A stretch of 64,000 nt of DNA from Planctomycetota bacterium (GCA_029260765.1 JAJDCP010000105.1:1-64000); one strand, 5' to 3'; numbered from the stretch's first letter, positions 26,491-36,843 are shown. Notes: generated by a model from the letters alone, not told the origin. Program-made: numbers and translations.

Positions 26491-28848
26491 CTACTCCTTC
26501 GTCTTCAGCACAGCGATCAAGTCCAGACGTCCGATTCGGCGCCGCACAAGCCAGCTAGAGGCCAACGAGCCCAGTCCGACAACAAGCGCAGCGAAAGCAT
26601 AGGTCGCGCGGGAGACCACCAACGGGATGCGGTAGATCTCGGTGTCCAGGCCCAGACTGACCCCCCAGGCGAACAAGGTCCCGAGCGCCCAGCCGAGCGG
26701 GATGGCCAGCGCCGTCAACAGCAGCAGCTCGCCAGCGATGATCGCCGAGACCTCGGCCTGCGTGAAACCGATCACCCGCAGGGTCGCCAGCTCACGACTG
26801 CGCTCTGCCAGCGAGATCCGAGCGGTGTTGTACACCACACCGAGCGCGATGATCAACGCGAAGCCCAGGTTGAAAGACTGCATCACCGTCAGGTTCTCCG
26901 CGATCGTTTTCTTGAAGCTCTGCCAGGCCGCGCGCTTGAAGCCCACGCTGGCGACGGCGGGCAGCTCGCGCAGCCTTCGATTGAGGGCAGACTGGGCTTG
27001 CGGGTCGACGCTCAGGAAAGCGCCCGAGATCAACGGGGCCTCCGCCATCAAGCGCGACAAGGCCTTGCGTTCCATGTACGCGTTCGTCCCGCCATACTCG
27101 GTGATCAGGCCGCTGACGGGGATCTCGACCACCCGTCGCTCCCCTTCGAGGACCTCGCAACGCAGCACGTCGCCGCTGCCGACCTCCAAGAGCTCGGCCA
27201 GCTTCGACGACAAGAGCAGGCCTTCAGAGGCGACGGCGACCGGCTGCTCGTGGGTGTCGATCAGGCGGAACAGGCGCGCGTCGCGCTCGAGACCCATGAT
27301 GCCCACACGGCGCGAGCGAGGGCCGGCCCGCAGGCGTGTCGGCAAGGCGCGGAAACCTTCGCAGCGCCGCACTCCTGGCAACTGTGCAAGCTCATGCAAG
27401 GCCGTCTGTGGCACCGGCTCAAAGAAGGTCACGCTCATATCGTGGCGCTGGGCGAGCTCGAACTGGAAACGCATGATGAAATCGAGTGAGTCGAGCATGA
27501 AGTTGCCGAGTATGACGACTGCCACGCCGGTGGCGATGCCCAGGCAGGACAGCAGAGAACGCAGGGGGCGCCGCTCGAGCTGGCGCAGGATCATGCGGAA
27601 CACATTCGGCAGCAGGCGTCCCAGGCCCATCCGCTCAATCAACGTCGGTCGGTAGCGCCGCGGCGGCTCGGGCCGCATCGCCTCCGCCGGCGGCAGCGAC
27701 ACGGCGAGAAAAACCGAACGCAGGGTGCCGAGCACGCCTGCCAGCGAGCTGACCACCACGGCTACCAACGGAATCCAGGGCCGTACCCGGTAGCCCAGCA
27801 CGGGGAAGCGGTAGAACTGCGTGTACATGCTGGTCAGGTTGCGCCCCAGCCAGATGCCCACCAGACAGCCGATCCCGGCGCCGATGACCACGATGGCCAG
27901 CACCAGCTTCAGGTAGTGGCGGCCGATCTCGCCGCGCGTGTAGCCGAACGCCTTCAGCGCCGCGATCTGTTCGCGCTGCGTGGTGATCAGCCGGGACATC
28001 ACCACATTGAGCAAGAAACCCGCCACACACAGAAAGATGATCGGAGTGATCAGCCCCATGCCGCGCAGCTGACGGATCTCATCGGAGATGTAACTGTGTG
28101 ACAGGTGCCGCTTGCGGGCGTAGGCGCCGACTGCCCCGTATTCTCCTGTCAGGCCGTCGAGCCGGCGGATCACCTCGTCCGGCTGCGCGCCTCGCAGCAG
28201 TTGCAGGCTGACGTCGTTGAAGGCTCCTTCCATGTCCATGGCGGCGGCAAGCTCGGCTTCAGGCAACCAGAAGACGCCGAAGCGCTTGTCGTCCGGCACC
28301 AGCTCGGTGCCTCGCATCTGGATGAGGTACTCGGGCGACAGCACTACGCCGCTGAGCTGGAGGCGTTGGTGGCGTCCATTGATGGTGGCGGTGACCGCGT
28401 CTCCTGGACCGAGGCCATGGGCGTCGGCGAACGGCTCGCTGACCACGGCCTCGCTCCGACCGGGCTCGGGGAGCCGCCCGCGCCGGACATAGAGACGGTT
28501 GAGCCGGGAGCCTTGCGCAGGCAAGGAGAGCAGTCGGCCGACCGCCGGTTCCTCCATCCCTTCGACACCGACGGTGACCTCGCTGAGGATGCGGGTCTGC
28601 ACCTGGGCGACGCCGGGAATCGTGGCCAGACGTTGCTCGAGCAGGCGCGGCGCACGCTTGAGCTGCCCGAAGACGTGGGCGAAGCGGTAGCGCTCATAGT
28701 AGGTCGCCAGCGAGCCGCGCAGCGAGTCGAGGGTGGTCAGGGACATCACGAACGTCGCCGCCCCGCAGGCGATCACCAGGCAGATGGCGATGAGCTGGCT
28801 ACGCAACCGCCAGAGCTCGCGCCAGACCTTCGTGTCCAGGGCAGCCAT
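26491..28848 (-). CDS. FtsX-type ABC exporter permease with two FtsX domains
   Basis: 785 residues with the LolC/MacB/DevC-type double FtsX plan. There is an N-terminal membrane helix, a large periplasmic domain (about 50-270), three helices of the first FtsX domain (about 275-395, VMSRLITTQREQIAALKAFG), a second anchor and periplasmic domain (about 425-640), and a final FtsX domain ending in SWLVRRRIGRLDLIAVLK. The coupling sequence AALKAFGYTRGEIG fits contact with the ATPase. It lies 2 bases from each neighbour in the operon. Likely exports a lipid, peptide or drug-like compound; substrate unknown. Confidence 0.9.
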   Translation of the reverse strand: MAALDTKVWRELWRLRSQLIAICLVIACGAATFVMSLTTLDSLRGSLATYYERYRFAHVFGQLKRAPRLLEQRLATIPGVAQVQTRILSEVTVGVEGMEEPAVGRLLSLPAQGSRLNRLYVRRGRLPEPGRSEAVVSEPFADAHGLGPGDAVTATINGRHQRLQLSGVVLSPEYLIQMRGTELVPDDKRFGVFWLPEAELAAAMDMEGAFNDVSLQLLRGAQPDEVIRRLDGLTGEYGAVGAYARKRHLSHSYISDEIRQLRGMGLITPIIFLCVAGFLLNVVMSRLITTQREQIAALKAFGYTRGEIGRHYLKLVLAIVVIGAGIGCLVGIWLGRNLTSMYTQFYRFPVLGYRVRPWIPLVAVVVSSLAGVLGTLRSVFLAVSLPPAEAMRPEPPRRYRPTLIERMGLGRLLPNVFRMILRQLERRPLRSLLSCLGIATGVAVVILGNFMLDSLDFIMRFQFELAQRHDMSVTFFEPVPQTALHELAQLPGVRRCEGFRALPTRLRAGPRSRRVGIMGLERDARLFRLIDTHEQPVAVASEGLLLSSKLAELLEVGSGDVLRCEVLEGERRVVEIPVSGLITEYGGTNAYMERKALSRLMAEAPLISGAFLSVDPQAQSALNRRLRELPAVASVGFKRAAWQSFKKTIAENLTVMQSFNLGFALIIALGVVYNTARISLAERSRELATLRVIGFTQAEVSAIIAGELLLLTALAIPLGWALGTLFAWGVSLGLDTEIYRIPLVVSRATYAFAALVVGLGSLASSWLVRRRIGRLDLIAVLKTKE

Positions 28849-28850
28849 CG

Positions 28851-29570
<720 letters not shown>

Positions 29571-29679
29571 CACGACCTCCAGTCGGTACAGTAGCAGACC
29601 GCCGATCGCATTGGCAGATTGCTTTTGCTGGGCGGGACTATACTTTCAGAGGGGCACGCGCAACAAAGGGGGGACCGCA

Positions 29680-30993
29680 GTGGAAGAACTGCTACAACGT
29701 ATGGCTCGTAGAGAGGCAACCGTCGGTGTGATCGGGTTGGGCTACGTGGGCCTGCCTGTCGTCCAGGCGCTTGCGGGAGCCGGTTTCTCCGTCCTGGGTT
29801 TCGACGTCGATGCAGCCAAGATCGCCTGCCTGCAGCGTGGCGAGAGCTACATCTCCCACATCCCCGCCGAACGGCTGCTCGCCTACCAGCGCGACGGCCG
29901 GGTGGACTTCAGCTCCGACTACTCGCGGACCGCCGCTGCCGATGCGCTGATCATCTGCGTGCCGACTCCGCTCAACGATGCGCGCGACCCCGACCTGTCG
30001 GCAGTGGAAAGTACGGCTGGCAGCGTGGCAGAGCATCTGCGCTCCGGCCAGTTGATCGTCCTGCAGAGCACAACCTACCCGGGCACCACCGACGAGATCG
30101 TGCGGCCCATCCTGGAGAGCTCGGGTCTGGTCTGTGGGAAGGACTTCTTCCTGGCGTACTCGCCCGAGCGTGAGGACCCTGGCCGGCGGGATTTCGACCT
30201 GCGCACCACCCCCAAGATCGTCGGCGGTGTCGATGCGGCCAGCGGCCAGGTCGCGGTCGCGCTCTTCGAGCACCTCGTCGAGACGGTGGTTCCGGTCAGC
30301 TCAGCCCGGGTGGCAGAAGCGGCCAAGATCCTGGAGAACATGTACCGTGCGGTCAATATTGCCATGGTCAACGAGCTGAAGATGCTGTTCGACCGCATGG
30401 ACGTGGACATCTGGGAGGTCATCGAAGCCGCCAAGACCAAGCCATTTGGCTACCAGCCGTTCTATCCAGGGCCGGGGCTGGGCGGCCACTGCATCCCCAT
30501 CGATCCGTTCTACCTCTCATGGAAGGCACGCGAGTACGGCTTCACCACACGCTTTATCGAGCTGGCTGGAGAGATCAACCGCGACATGCCGCATTATGTG
30601 CTGCGGAAAATCCAGGCGGGGCTGAACGCGCGCCGCAAGCCGCTGAACGGCTCGCGGGTCCTGGTGCTGGGCGTGGCCTACAAGAAGAATGTCGGGGACT
30701 TCCGCGAGAGTCCGGCGATCTTGCTGGTGCAGGAGCTGCTCAGCTACGGTGCCCAGGTCAGCTACCACGATCCGCATGTCGCGCTTTTTGACTCGCGCCG
30801 CTACGGGATCTCGTTGCGTTCGCAGGAGCTGAGCGCGGCGATGTTGGCGGAGCAGGACTGTGTCTGCTTGCTGACCGACCACAAGGCCTTCGACCTCGAG
30901 GCGATCGTCGAGGCTGCGTCGTTTGTCGTCGACACGCGCAACGCCTGCGCGAGCCTGCCTGCGCGGCTGCGGGAGAAGGTGGTGCAGGCCTGA
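29680..30993 (+). CDS. UDP-N-acetylglucosamine/UDP-glucose 6-dehydrogenase family (WbpA-like)
   Basis: 437 residues from GTG 29680, with AAAGGGGGGA about 7 bases upstream. The Rossmann motif GVIGLGYVGLPVVQALAGAG opens the NAD domain. STTYPGTT, the central helix with E and K residues (AEAAKILENMYRAVNIAMVN) and the catalytic cysteine in GLGGHCIPIDPFYLSWKA define a four-electron nucleotide-sugar dehydrogenase. The HCIPIDPFYLSWKA form is typical of the WbpA/UDP-GlcNAc group rather than Ugd. The product would be a UDP-hexuronate for surface polysaccharide. A longer open frame begins at 29374 but overlaps the divergent exporter ATPase. A TATACT at 29639-29644 could be its -10 box. Confidence 0.9.
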   Translation: MEELLQRMARREATVGVIGLGYVGLPVVQALAGAGFSVLGFDVDAAKIACLQRGESYISHIPAERLLAYQRDGRVDFSSDYSRTAAADALIICVPTPLNDARDPDLSAVESTAGSVAEHLRSGQLIVLQSTTYPGTTDEIVRPILESSGLVCGKDFFLAYSPEREDPGRRDFDLRTTPKIVGGVDAASGQVAVALFEHLVETVVPVSSARVAEAAKILENMYRAVNIAMVNELKMLFDRMDVDIWEVIEAAKTKPFGYQPFYPGPGLGGHCIPIDPFYLSWKAREYGFTTRFIELAGEINRDMPHYVLRKIQAGLNARRKPLNGSRVLVLGVAYKKNVGDFRESPAILLVQELLSYGAQVSYHDPHVALFDSRRYGISLRSQELSAAMLAEQDCVCLLTDHKAFDLEAIVEAASFVVDTRNACASLPARLREKVVQA

Positions 30994-31008
30994 GGGTCGG
31001 CCCCTCGT

Positions 31009-32400
31009 TCAGCCCGGACCGAACTTGCGGTAGCGCGGGCCGGCGGACATGTGGCTGTGCCGGTCGCGCAGCAGGATCTCGTAGCGTCCTTCGAAGGCCC
31101 TCATGGTGTCGCCCGTGCCCGGGTCATTGAGGAGCAGCTCCGCCATATCCTGGGTCAGCCTGATCGGCCCCTTTGCGGGCACGACCGTGCCCTTGGGCAG
31201 GACGACGACTCCCGACTCGGTGATGAAGGGGAAGCGCTCGCGGTCCGCCGCCGCGTCCTCACCGATGACCACGCCCTTCTCGACGTTGCAGTTCTTGTCG
31301 AGCAGAACCTTCGTCAGTCGCGCCCCAGTGCCGATGTTGCAGCCAGAGAGCAGCAGAGAGTCGTGGGTCACACTCTCGGCGTGCACGAAACAATCGTAGC
31401 CCAGCAACACGCGGCGCAGCACGGCGCTGGAGACGATCGATCCCTCGCAGATCAGCGTGTCGAACACTTCGGCGTGGCCCAGAGTGCCATATCGGACAAA
31501 GCGCGCAGGGGGGTAGTGGCGTTGCGCCGTGCGGATACGCCAGTGATGGTTGTAGAGGTTCAACGCCGGCATCTGGCTGCGGATGTCCATATTGGCCAGA
31601 AAGTACGAGTCGATGGTGCCGACGTCCTGCCAATACGGTGCAGCGTCTACGGGCTCGCCGCGTATCTTGTTGGTGCGGAAGTCATAGGCGTAGATCGCGG
31701 CACCCTGTTCGACGAGGTGCGGCACGATGTCCCTGCCGAAGTCGTAGCTGGTGTCCGTGCAGTCTTTGACGACCCAGCGCGCCTGCTGTTCCAGAACTTC
31801 CGAGCGGAAGATGTAGTTGCCCATGCTGACCAGGCAGGTCTCGGGCTGGCCGGGGATGGGAGTCGGGTTGTCTGGCTTCTCTTGAAAGCCGATGATGCGC
31901 CAGTTCTCGTCGACCTGGATCACGCCGAAACGGTTCGCCTCAGCGCGTGCGACCGGGAAAGCGGCGACGGTCAGGTCGGCTCTCAGGTCGTTGTGGTAGG
32001 CTTCCATCTGCGCGACATCAAATTTGTAGATGTGGTCTCCGCCGAACACCGCCACATTCTCAGCCTCAGCCTCAGCGAGCAGGTTGAGGTTCTGGAAAAC
32101 GGCATCGGCCGTGCCCCGATACCAATAGCTGCCCGTCCGCATCTGCGCGGGCGTGACCTCAAGGAACATGCCCGAAGCAGCCGACCAGTTGCGTGTCATA
32201 TGGCGGATCAGGCTGTGCGCCATGTACTGCGTGAGGACAAAGATGCGCCGGTAACCGGAGTTGAGGAAGTTGCTCAGGACGAAGTCGATGATGCGGTAGC
32301 GCCCACCAAAGGGCACGCCCGGCTTGGCCCGGTGGGTGGTCAGCGGCCCCAACCGCGAACCCTTGCCTCCGGCGAGAATCATGACCGGCGTGTTGTTCAT
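31009..32400 (-). CDS. glgC: Glucose-1-phosphate adenylyltransferase
   Basis: 463 residues. The N-terminal nucleotidyltransferase domain has ILAGGKGSRLGPLTTHRAKP and the PFGGRYRIIDFVLSNFLNSG segment diagnostic of ADP-glucose pyrophosphorylase. The middle contains FGGDHIYKFD and GFQEKPDNP (glucose-1-phosphate and substrate sites). The C-terminal part is the left-handed beta-helix (VTHDSLLLSGCNIGTGARLT). It makes ADP-glucose, the glycogen precursor. Length is slightly above the usual 420-430 residues because of a C-terminal extension. It converges with the dehydrogenase gene, 15 bases apart. No other glycogen gene is in the window. Confidence 0.93.
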   Translation of the reverse strand: MNNTPVMILAGGKGSRLGPLTTHRAKPGVPFGGRYRIIDFVLSNFLNSGYRRIFVLTQYMAHSLIRHMTRNWSAASGMFLEVTPAQMRTGSYWYRGTADAVFQNLNLLAEAEAENVAVFGGDHIYKFDVAQMEAYHNDLRADLTVAAFPVARAEANRFGVIQVDENWRIIGFQEKPDNPTPIPGQPETCLVSMGNYIFRSEVLEQQARWVVKDCTDTSYDFGRDIVPHLVEQGAAIYAYDFRTNKIRGEPVDAAPYWQDVGTIDSYFLANMDIRSQMPALNLYNHHWRIRTAQRHYPPARFVRYGTLGHAEVFDTLICEGSIVSSAVLRRVLLGYDCFVHAESVTHDSLLLSGCNIGTGARLTKVLLDKNCNVEKGVVIGEDAAADRERFPFITESGVVVLPKGTVVPAKGPIRLTQDMAELLLNDPGTGDTMRAFEGRYEILLRDRHSHMSAGPRYRKFGPG

Positions 32401-32859
32401 GGCAGCCTCGATGCGCTCTGGTTGCTGGCCGTCTCACGGAGACTATAGGCACCTGAGCCGACCCTGACAAATGGAATCAAATTTCCTCTACTCCCAGGGG
32501 CCCCGTCGCAATTCCTTGCCGTACAAAACCTTCGATGCATTGATGCGCCATAGTGCATCGGATGGGAGACCGAAAGCGCTGCACCAACCGGGGACAGCTC
32601 CGCGACTCATAGTCTCCTCGCGCCCGCTGAGGAGTAGAAACCTCTGGCAAAACGTGTGCCGAGGGCGAGGGGCCCACCTGACGGGTGCGTCGGCCAGCTG
32701 AACCACGCGAGCGGAACCCAGGCGGTCGCGCAGGTTACCGTCCGGTAGCGGATGGGCGCGCGGTTCCAGGGCTCGCTACAGGTTGTCCCTCAGCCCGTCC
32801 GCTTCGATGTTGGAGGAGCCTCGGCACAATTGGTGCCGGGCGGCGAGGGCACTCCCGCC
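32401..32859. other. Gene-free region with small inverted repeats
   Basis: These 459 bases upstream of glgC contain no ORF I can support. Two inverted repeats stand out: CGATGCA...TGCATCG (32533-32539 and 32554-32560) and CTCCTC...GAGGAG (32614-32619 and 32629-32634). They could be parts of a leader, a small RNA or binding sites. None of the conserved cores of RNase P, tmRNA, SRP or 6S RNA was recognised. Confidence 0.3.
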
Positions 32860-34536
32860 TCAGCGCTGACCAGGCTCGCTGCGTCCGTCGAGGAGCACGA
32901 GCGCGCGCTCGGCACTGCGTCGTACTTCCGGGTCCGGATCGTTCTGAGCTGCCTGGTACAGGGCCTGTCGGTCGGAGGCCCAGCCCATCTCGCCCAACGC
33001 CCAGGCTGCGGCGTTGCGGACATCTGCGGAGATACTGGACAGCCCTTCGCGCACCAGCGCATGGCTGCGTGTCCGTTGCGCGCCGACGCTCGCGAGTGCG
33101 ACCTGGGCGGCCCGCGACAGGCCGTCGTCATTCCCCAGAAAGACCTGCGCAGCCAGCCCGTCAAGCCAGAAGCGCAGCTCCGGGTCGGCTTCCGCCCGCT
33201 CGGAAGCGAGCAGCGGTGCTACCGGCCAGCCGAGCTCGCGCAGCCGCTTGAGCGGGGCATCCCGCTCGCCGGGAAGCGACTCGGCCAGTCTCGCCAGTAA
33301 GGCCTCTGCCTCGAGGCGCCGGAAGGGCTCGAGCAGACCCCGTCGCTCGGCCAACAACGTTGCCGCGAAGCCTGCGTCGTAGTCGAGAAACAACTCGAGC
33401 ACCGGCAGGCAGGCCTCGGCAGCGGGCCCCAAGGCCGCCACCGCCCAGAGTGCTTGCAGGCGATGCGCAGGGTCGTCGGCGACGAGCAGCTCTGTCAGTT
33501 GGGTCACTCCGGAGGCATCGCGTCCGATCTCCCACAGGGCCCAGGCCGCGGCCAGCCGCACCTCGGGCTGCTGCGCCGCGAGCAGCGGCCGCAACCCGGC
33601 CAGCGCCTGCGCCCCCATCTGGCTGGCAGGGCTGCCCGGTGCCTTGGGAATGCGTGGCTGCAGCACACGGCTGATCGGCTCGGGCAGTCCCTCGGGGGGG
33701 GACGGCCGCGAACGCGCCAGGGCGAAAGCGCAGGCAGCACTCAAGGCGGGATCGGCCGCCTGCAAGGCTGCGATCAGCCACTCGTCCGCCAGCGGCGCAC
33801 CTCCACCGGCAAGCAGCGCTTCGACCGCGGCCACCCGGTGCGCCGAGCCGGGTAGCCGGTCTTCCCGCAGCAGCTCGACAAGCGTGGCGCAGACTTCATT
33901 GCCGAGCAGATAGGCGCCCTCCCGCAAAAGCAGCAGCGCCTCCAGCCGGATCTCAGCGGAGGCATCGCTTGCGCTGATCGCGCACAGCGCCGGAACGCAA
34001 GCGCCTCCCCAGCGGAAGAAGCGAAGGATCTGGCGGGCCTGCACGTGCCAGGGCGAGTCGATAGAGAGCGCGACCAGGTGCTCCACCACCGGAACGGGCG
34101 GCTCGATATCAAAGCCCAGGCTGCCCCGGAAGCGGGTAGGCAGGTCCGCATCCCCAGGTGTGCCGCAGACCGTGAGATCGAGCTCGATGCTCACCCAGTG
34201 GTCGCGCCCAGAAGCAAAGCTGAATTGCGCTTCGAGCACGCCAGCACCCAGCCCTTCGAGCAGGCGGAGCGAACCCTTCTCGTCGAGTGTCCCTTCGTAG
34301 GCGAGCACCGCCGCCGCCGTCGCGCGCACCGCCAGCTCCGCATCGTCGAGGGCGGCGAGCAAGGCGGGCCGAGCTACCGCCAGGGCGTCGAGTTGCAGCA
34401 GCTCCAGGCAGGCGCGGCGGCGAGCCGCTAGCGCCCCATGCTGCAAGGCGTCGAGCTGCTCGTCGATGCGCAATTGCTGCGCGTGCAGCGGCGCGAGCAG
34501 CGCGAGCAGCCAAAGCCATCGGCGCAGGCCGCTCAT
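32860..34536 (-). CDS. Secreted HEAT-repeat protein
   Basis: 558 residues. The signal peptide MSGLRRWLWLLALLAPLHAQ fixes the start at 34536 (GGGAGA about 9 bases upstream), although the frame is open to 34602. The body is a series of helical pairs of the HEAT/Armadillo type, for example LEALLLLREGAYLLG, VRLAAAWALWEIG and the clear C-terminal VRNAAAWALGEMG and EVRRSAERALVLL. A beta-rich insertion occurs around 125-175. Likely a periplasmic scaffold. Its start codon overlaps the stop of the upstream lipoprotein gene (ATGA), so the two are translationally coupled. Confidence 0.82.
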   Translation of the reverse strand: MSGLRRWLWLLALLAPLHAQQLRIDEQLDALQHGALAARRRACLELLQLDALAVARPALLAALDDAELAVRATAAAVLAYEGTLDEKGSLRLLEGLGAGVLEAQFSFASGRDHWVSIELDLTVCGTPGDADLPTRFRGSLGFDIEPPVPVVEHLVALSIDSPWHVQARQILRFFRWGGACVPALCAISASDASAEIRLEALLLLREGAYLLGNEVCATLVELLREDRLPGSAHRVAAVEALLAGGGAPLADEWLIAALQAADPALSAACAFALARSRPSPPEGLPEPISRVLQPRIPKAPGSPASQMGAQALAGLRPLLAAQQPEVRLAAAWALWEIGRDASGVTQLTELLVADDPAHRLQALWAVAALGPAAEACLPVLELFLDYDAGFAATLLAERRGLLEPFRRLEAEALLARLAESLPGERDAPLKRLRELGWPVAPLLASERAEADPELRFWLDGLAAQVFLGNDDGLSRAAQVALASVGAQRTRSHALVREGLSSISADVRNAAAWALGEMGWASDRQALYQAAQNDPDPEVRRSAERALVLLDGRSEPGQR

Positions 34537-34892
34537 CGAGGAACATCTCCCTGATAGTGCACCAGGTGAGGATTCCAGTAGATGCCGCCCTTGCTTTCCC
34601 AATCACGCAACAGGCGTTCACCCGTCCACTGTTTCTGTTGTTCGAAGTAGCCCTCTCTGATCACCCGCAGGGTCACGGTCTCGCGCTTGAGTTGGCGGAC
34701 ACGCAGCTCGCGTTCGACCACCAGGGGCGTCGTGCCCAGGTAGATCCAGTCCGCACCCTGACGCTTGCTGGTCTCGGACATGTGGAAGACCACGAACGCC
34801 CCGGGAGGTTCGGAGTTGACGGTGAAGACGAGATTACGGCGTCCACCGCAGCCGACGAGCAGACAGGTCAGGAGGAGCGAGATGCGCAGCAT
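34533..34892 (-). CDS. Small PEGA-like lipoprotein
   Basis: 119 residues with the lipobox LLVGC (Cys 15) and a short beta domain: VFTVNSEPPGAFVVFHM, then IYLGTTPLVVERELRV and TVTLRVIREGYFEQQ. This is the PEGA-type pattern (P-x-G-A-x-V, G-x-T-P, R-x-G-Y). The end reads YWNPHLVHYQGDVPR. It overlaps both neighbours by ATGA-type junctions, forming a three-gene coupled operon with the lipoprotein upstream and the HEAT protein downstream. Role unknown; PEGA modules usually mediate surface or peptidoglycan-proximal binding. Confidence 0.75.
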   Translation of the reverse strand: MLRISLLLTCLLVGCGGRRNLVFTVNSEPPGAFVVFHMSETSKRQGADWIYLGTTPLVVERELRVRQLKRETVTLRVIREGYFEQQKQWTGERLLRDWESKGGIYWNPHLVHYQGDVPR

Positions 34893-35215
34893 CAGGGGAT
34901 CCTCTGCAGCTCTACCTCGATGCCTTGTGCATCCAGATAGGCGTCATGCTTCGAGCCGTGCTGCATCTCGACCGTGAAGGCCGTGACACGGCTCTGGTAA
35001 CCGGGCTTGAAGAAACGTACGGACACCAGGCGTCGTTCTCCTTCCCTGTCGTCCCAGCAATACCGGAACGGTGTCGTGCCGAGCAGGGTGTCGTCGCGTA
35101 AGTCGACGACCTCTGCGCCATTGGGGCGTGACAGGAAGGCCGCTGCCCCGTAAGAAGTGCAACCGCTGCAGAGTACGATCAGGAGCAGACATGCCCGTCC
35201 CTGCTGTCCGACCAT
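34892..35215 (-). CDS. Small PEGA-like lipoprotein, first gene of a coupled operon
   Basis: 107 residues with lipobox VLCSGC (Cys 19). The mature part has FLSRPNGAEVVDLRDDTLLG, then TTPFRYCWDD and VSVRFFKPGYQSRVTAF, the same PEGA-like order as the next gene; the two may be paralogues. Its TGA overlaps the next ATG at 34892. Envelope location inferred from the lipobox. Confidence 0.72.
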   Translation of the reverse strand: MVGQQGRACLLLIVLCSGCTSYGAAAFLSRPNGAEVVDLRDDTLLGTTPFRYCWDDREGERRLVSVRFFKPGYQSRVTAFTVEMQHGSKHDAYLDAQGIEVELQRIP

Positions 35216-35274
35216 GGGCTACGATCCCTCACTGTAGAGTGTGGCAGGCTGGGCAGCACTCCGCTCTCCCTCCA

Positions 35275-36843
35275 CTATAGCACCCGCACTGCCAGCACGA
35301 TGGCATCGTCGGTCAGCGAGTCCTCGTCATGAAACTCCTCGAACAGCTGCTCGAGCTTGAAACGGAAGAACTCAGCTTCGTGCAGGCCGTAGCGCTCGGC
35401 CAGTTTTTGGAAGCCGGCGCCCCCCATCACCTGGCCGTTCGGTCCGTTGAGATTCATCACCCCGGGGGACGCGTGGATCAACAGGTCGCCCGCCTGCAGC
35501 TGCAGAGTCCGTTCCTCGATACAGCCGTCGAAGACATCCCCCGTGTCGACGCCGAGCACCAACCCCTCGGCGTTGAGCGGCGAGACGAGCTGCGGCCGTG
35601 TCTGGCTGACCAGCAAGGGAGGCGGGTAACCGGCCCGCGCATACGCGTAGCTGTGGCGCAACGGGTCGATGACCGCGAAAAACACCGAGGCGAAGTGCTT
35701 CGAGTCGAGGTCGGTGCACAGGTCTCTGTTGACCAACTTGAGCAGGCGCGCGGGAGATCCTTCGGACGCGTGCAGATGGATCTGCACCAGGCTACGCGTC
35801 ATCTCCACGGCCAGGCCGGTGTCTGCTCCATCGCCCGCAACGTCGCCGAACAACAGGCCGCAACGACCCTCGGGCAGCTCGATCAGCTCGTAGAAGTCCC
35901 CGGCCATGCCCTTGACTGTCTTGAAGAACAGGGTGAGCTCGAAGCCGGGGAGATCCGGCAGCACAACGTTGCGGCTGCCGTTGCTGTCTCCGGCCGAAGA
36001 ACCCCAGCCGGAACGGCTCGCCGAGGTTTCAGCCACTTGGGCGCGGACATGTTCGAGATCGAGCTTCAAGGACTCACGCCAGTCGAGCACGGCCAGGTCC
36101 CGGGACGCGGATTGCGACGGGTCGTTCCCTTGACTCATCGTCTTGTAGTCGAAGCTGCTGCACGCGCTCAGCAGGTGCGCGGCGATCTGGTTGGGCGCCT
36201 GCTCGAGCAGCACAAGTCGGCTTGAAACGGAGATGTGGTCGATGGTCTTGTTGCAGTACAGGCAGATCCAGCGGTTGTCGCCGTCGCGCTGCCGCCAGCT
36301 GGCGTCGCGCTCAACCCGCAGCCGGATCTGGTCGGTCATCTTGCGCAGGCGGTTGGATTCGCGCACCAGCTTCTTCATGGTGTCGGCGGCCTTGGCGCGA
36401 CCCCGGCCATGATCGAAGCCAAAGCAGCTCTCGAGGTGCTGCCGCACGCTCTCGATGCAGCGCCGGCCCATGCGGTTGCCTTCAGGAACCTCGACCCCCG
36501 AGCCGCGTCCGCAGTAGGGGCAGAACCACTGGCGGTCGATGTCGAGGAACTGCCAGGCTGTGTCTTTGCGCAACGAGCTGCGGATCCGGCGGCTGAGCTG
36601 GATTTCACGAGCCTTGGCGCGCAGGGCTTGTAGCGGCAGAGTGGATTCTTCCAGGCTCTGGAATTGGGGGCAATGCCGTTCGAGGTGTCGGATGATGGCG
36701 TCATTGGCGGCCGGACCTTCATGGCCGCGGACGGCCACCGACGCACAGTAGGGACAGAGCCACTCACTGTCGACCCAGACCTGCCAGACAGGTTTCTCCT
36801 GCCGCAGCTGATCAAAGTGCTTCAGCCAGCGGGGTCCTACCAC
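35275..36843 (-). CDS. Three-zinc-finger SpoIIE/PP2C-type phosphatase, probably active-site deficient
   Basis: 522 residues from GTG 36843, which has GGAGG 5 bases upstream; an in-frame GTG at 36855 lacks a good site. Three modules of the form W...W-x-C-P-Y-C...H-x3-4-C sit at C30/C33/H53/C58, C108/C111/H136/C140 and C194/C197/H223/C228 (the third reads CLYC). Each is preceded by a two-Trp segment such as KPVWQVWVDSEW. The SpoIIE-type PPM domain (about 300-522) keeps D316 (AGDFYE), D334 (GDVAGDG) and the C-terminal DD (512-513). The metal-binding TDG of the paralogue is replaced by SPG (459-461), and GDxxGHG reads GDVAGDG. Catalysis may therefore be lost or altered. It lies 34 bases downstream of its intact five-finger paralogue. 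Confidence 0.82.
   Translation of the reverse strand: MVGPRWLKHFDQLRQEKPVWQVWVDSEWLCPYCASVAVRGHEGPAANDAIIRHLERHCPQFQSLEESTLPLQALRAKAREIQLSRRIRSSLRKDTAWQFLDIDRQWFCPYCGRGSGVEVPEGNRMGRRCIESVRQHLESCFGFDHGRGRAKAADTMKKLVRESNRLRKMTDQIRLRVERDASWRQRDGDNRWICLYCNKTIDHISVSSRLVLLEQAPNQIAAHLLSACSSFDYKTMSQGNDPSQSASRDLAVLDWRESLKLDLEHVRAQVAETSASRSGWGSSAGDSNGSRNVVLPDLPGFELTLFFKTVKGMAGDFYELIELPEGRCGLLFGDVAGDGADTGLAVEMTRSLVQIHLHASEGSPARLLKLVNRDLCTDLDSKHFASVFFAVIDPLRHSYAYARAGYPPPLLVSQTRPQLVSPLNAEGLVLGVDTGDVFDGCIEERTLQLQAGDLLIHASPGVMNLNGPNGQVMGGAGFQKLAERYGLHEAEFFRFKLEQLFEEFHDEDSLTDDAIVLAVRVL

Noticed and set aside
29611..29644. Full sigma-70 promoter for the nucleotide-sugar dehydrogenase
   Set aside because: TATACT is good, but the candidate -35 boxes are 14 or 22 bases away, outside normal spacing.
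31051..32448. 465-codon frame antisense to glgC
   Set aside because: glgC is unmistakable on the minus strand.
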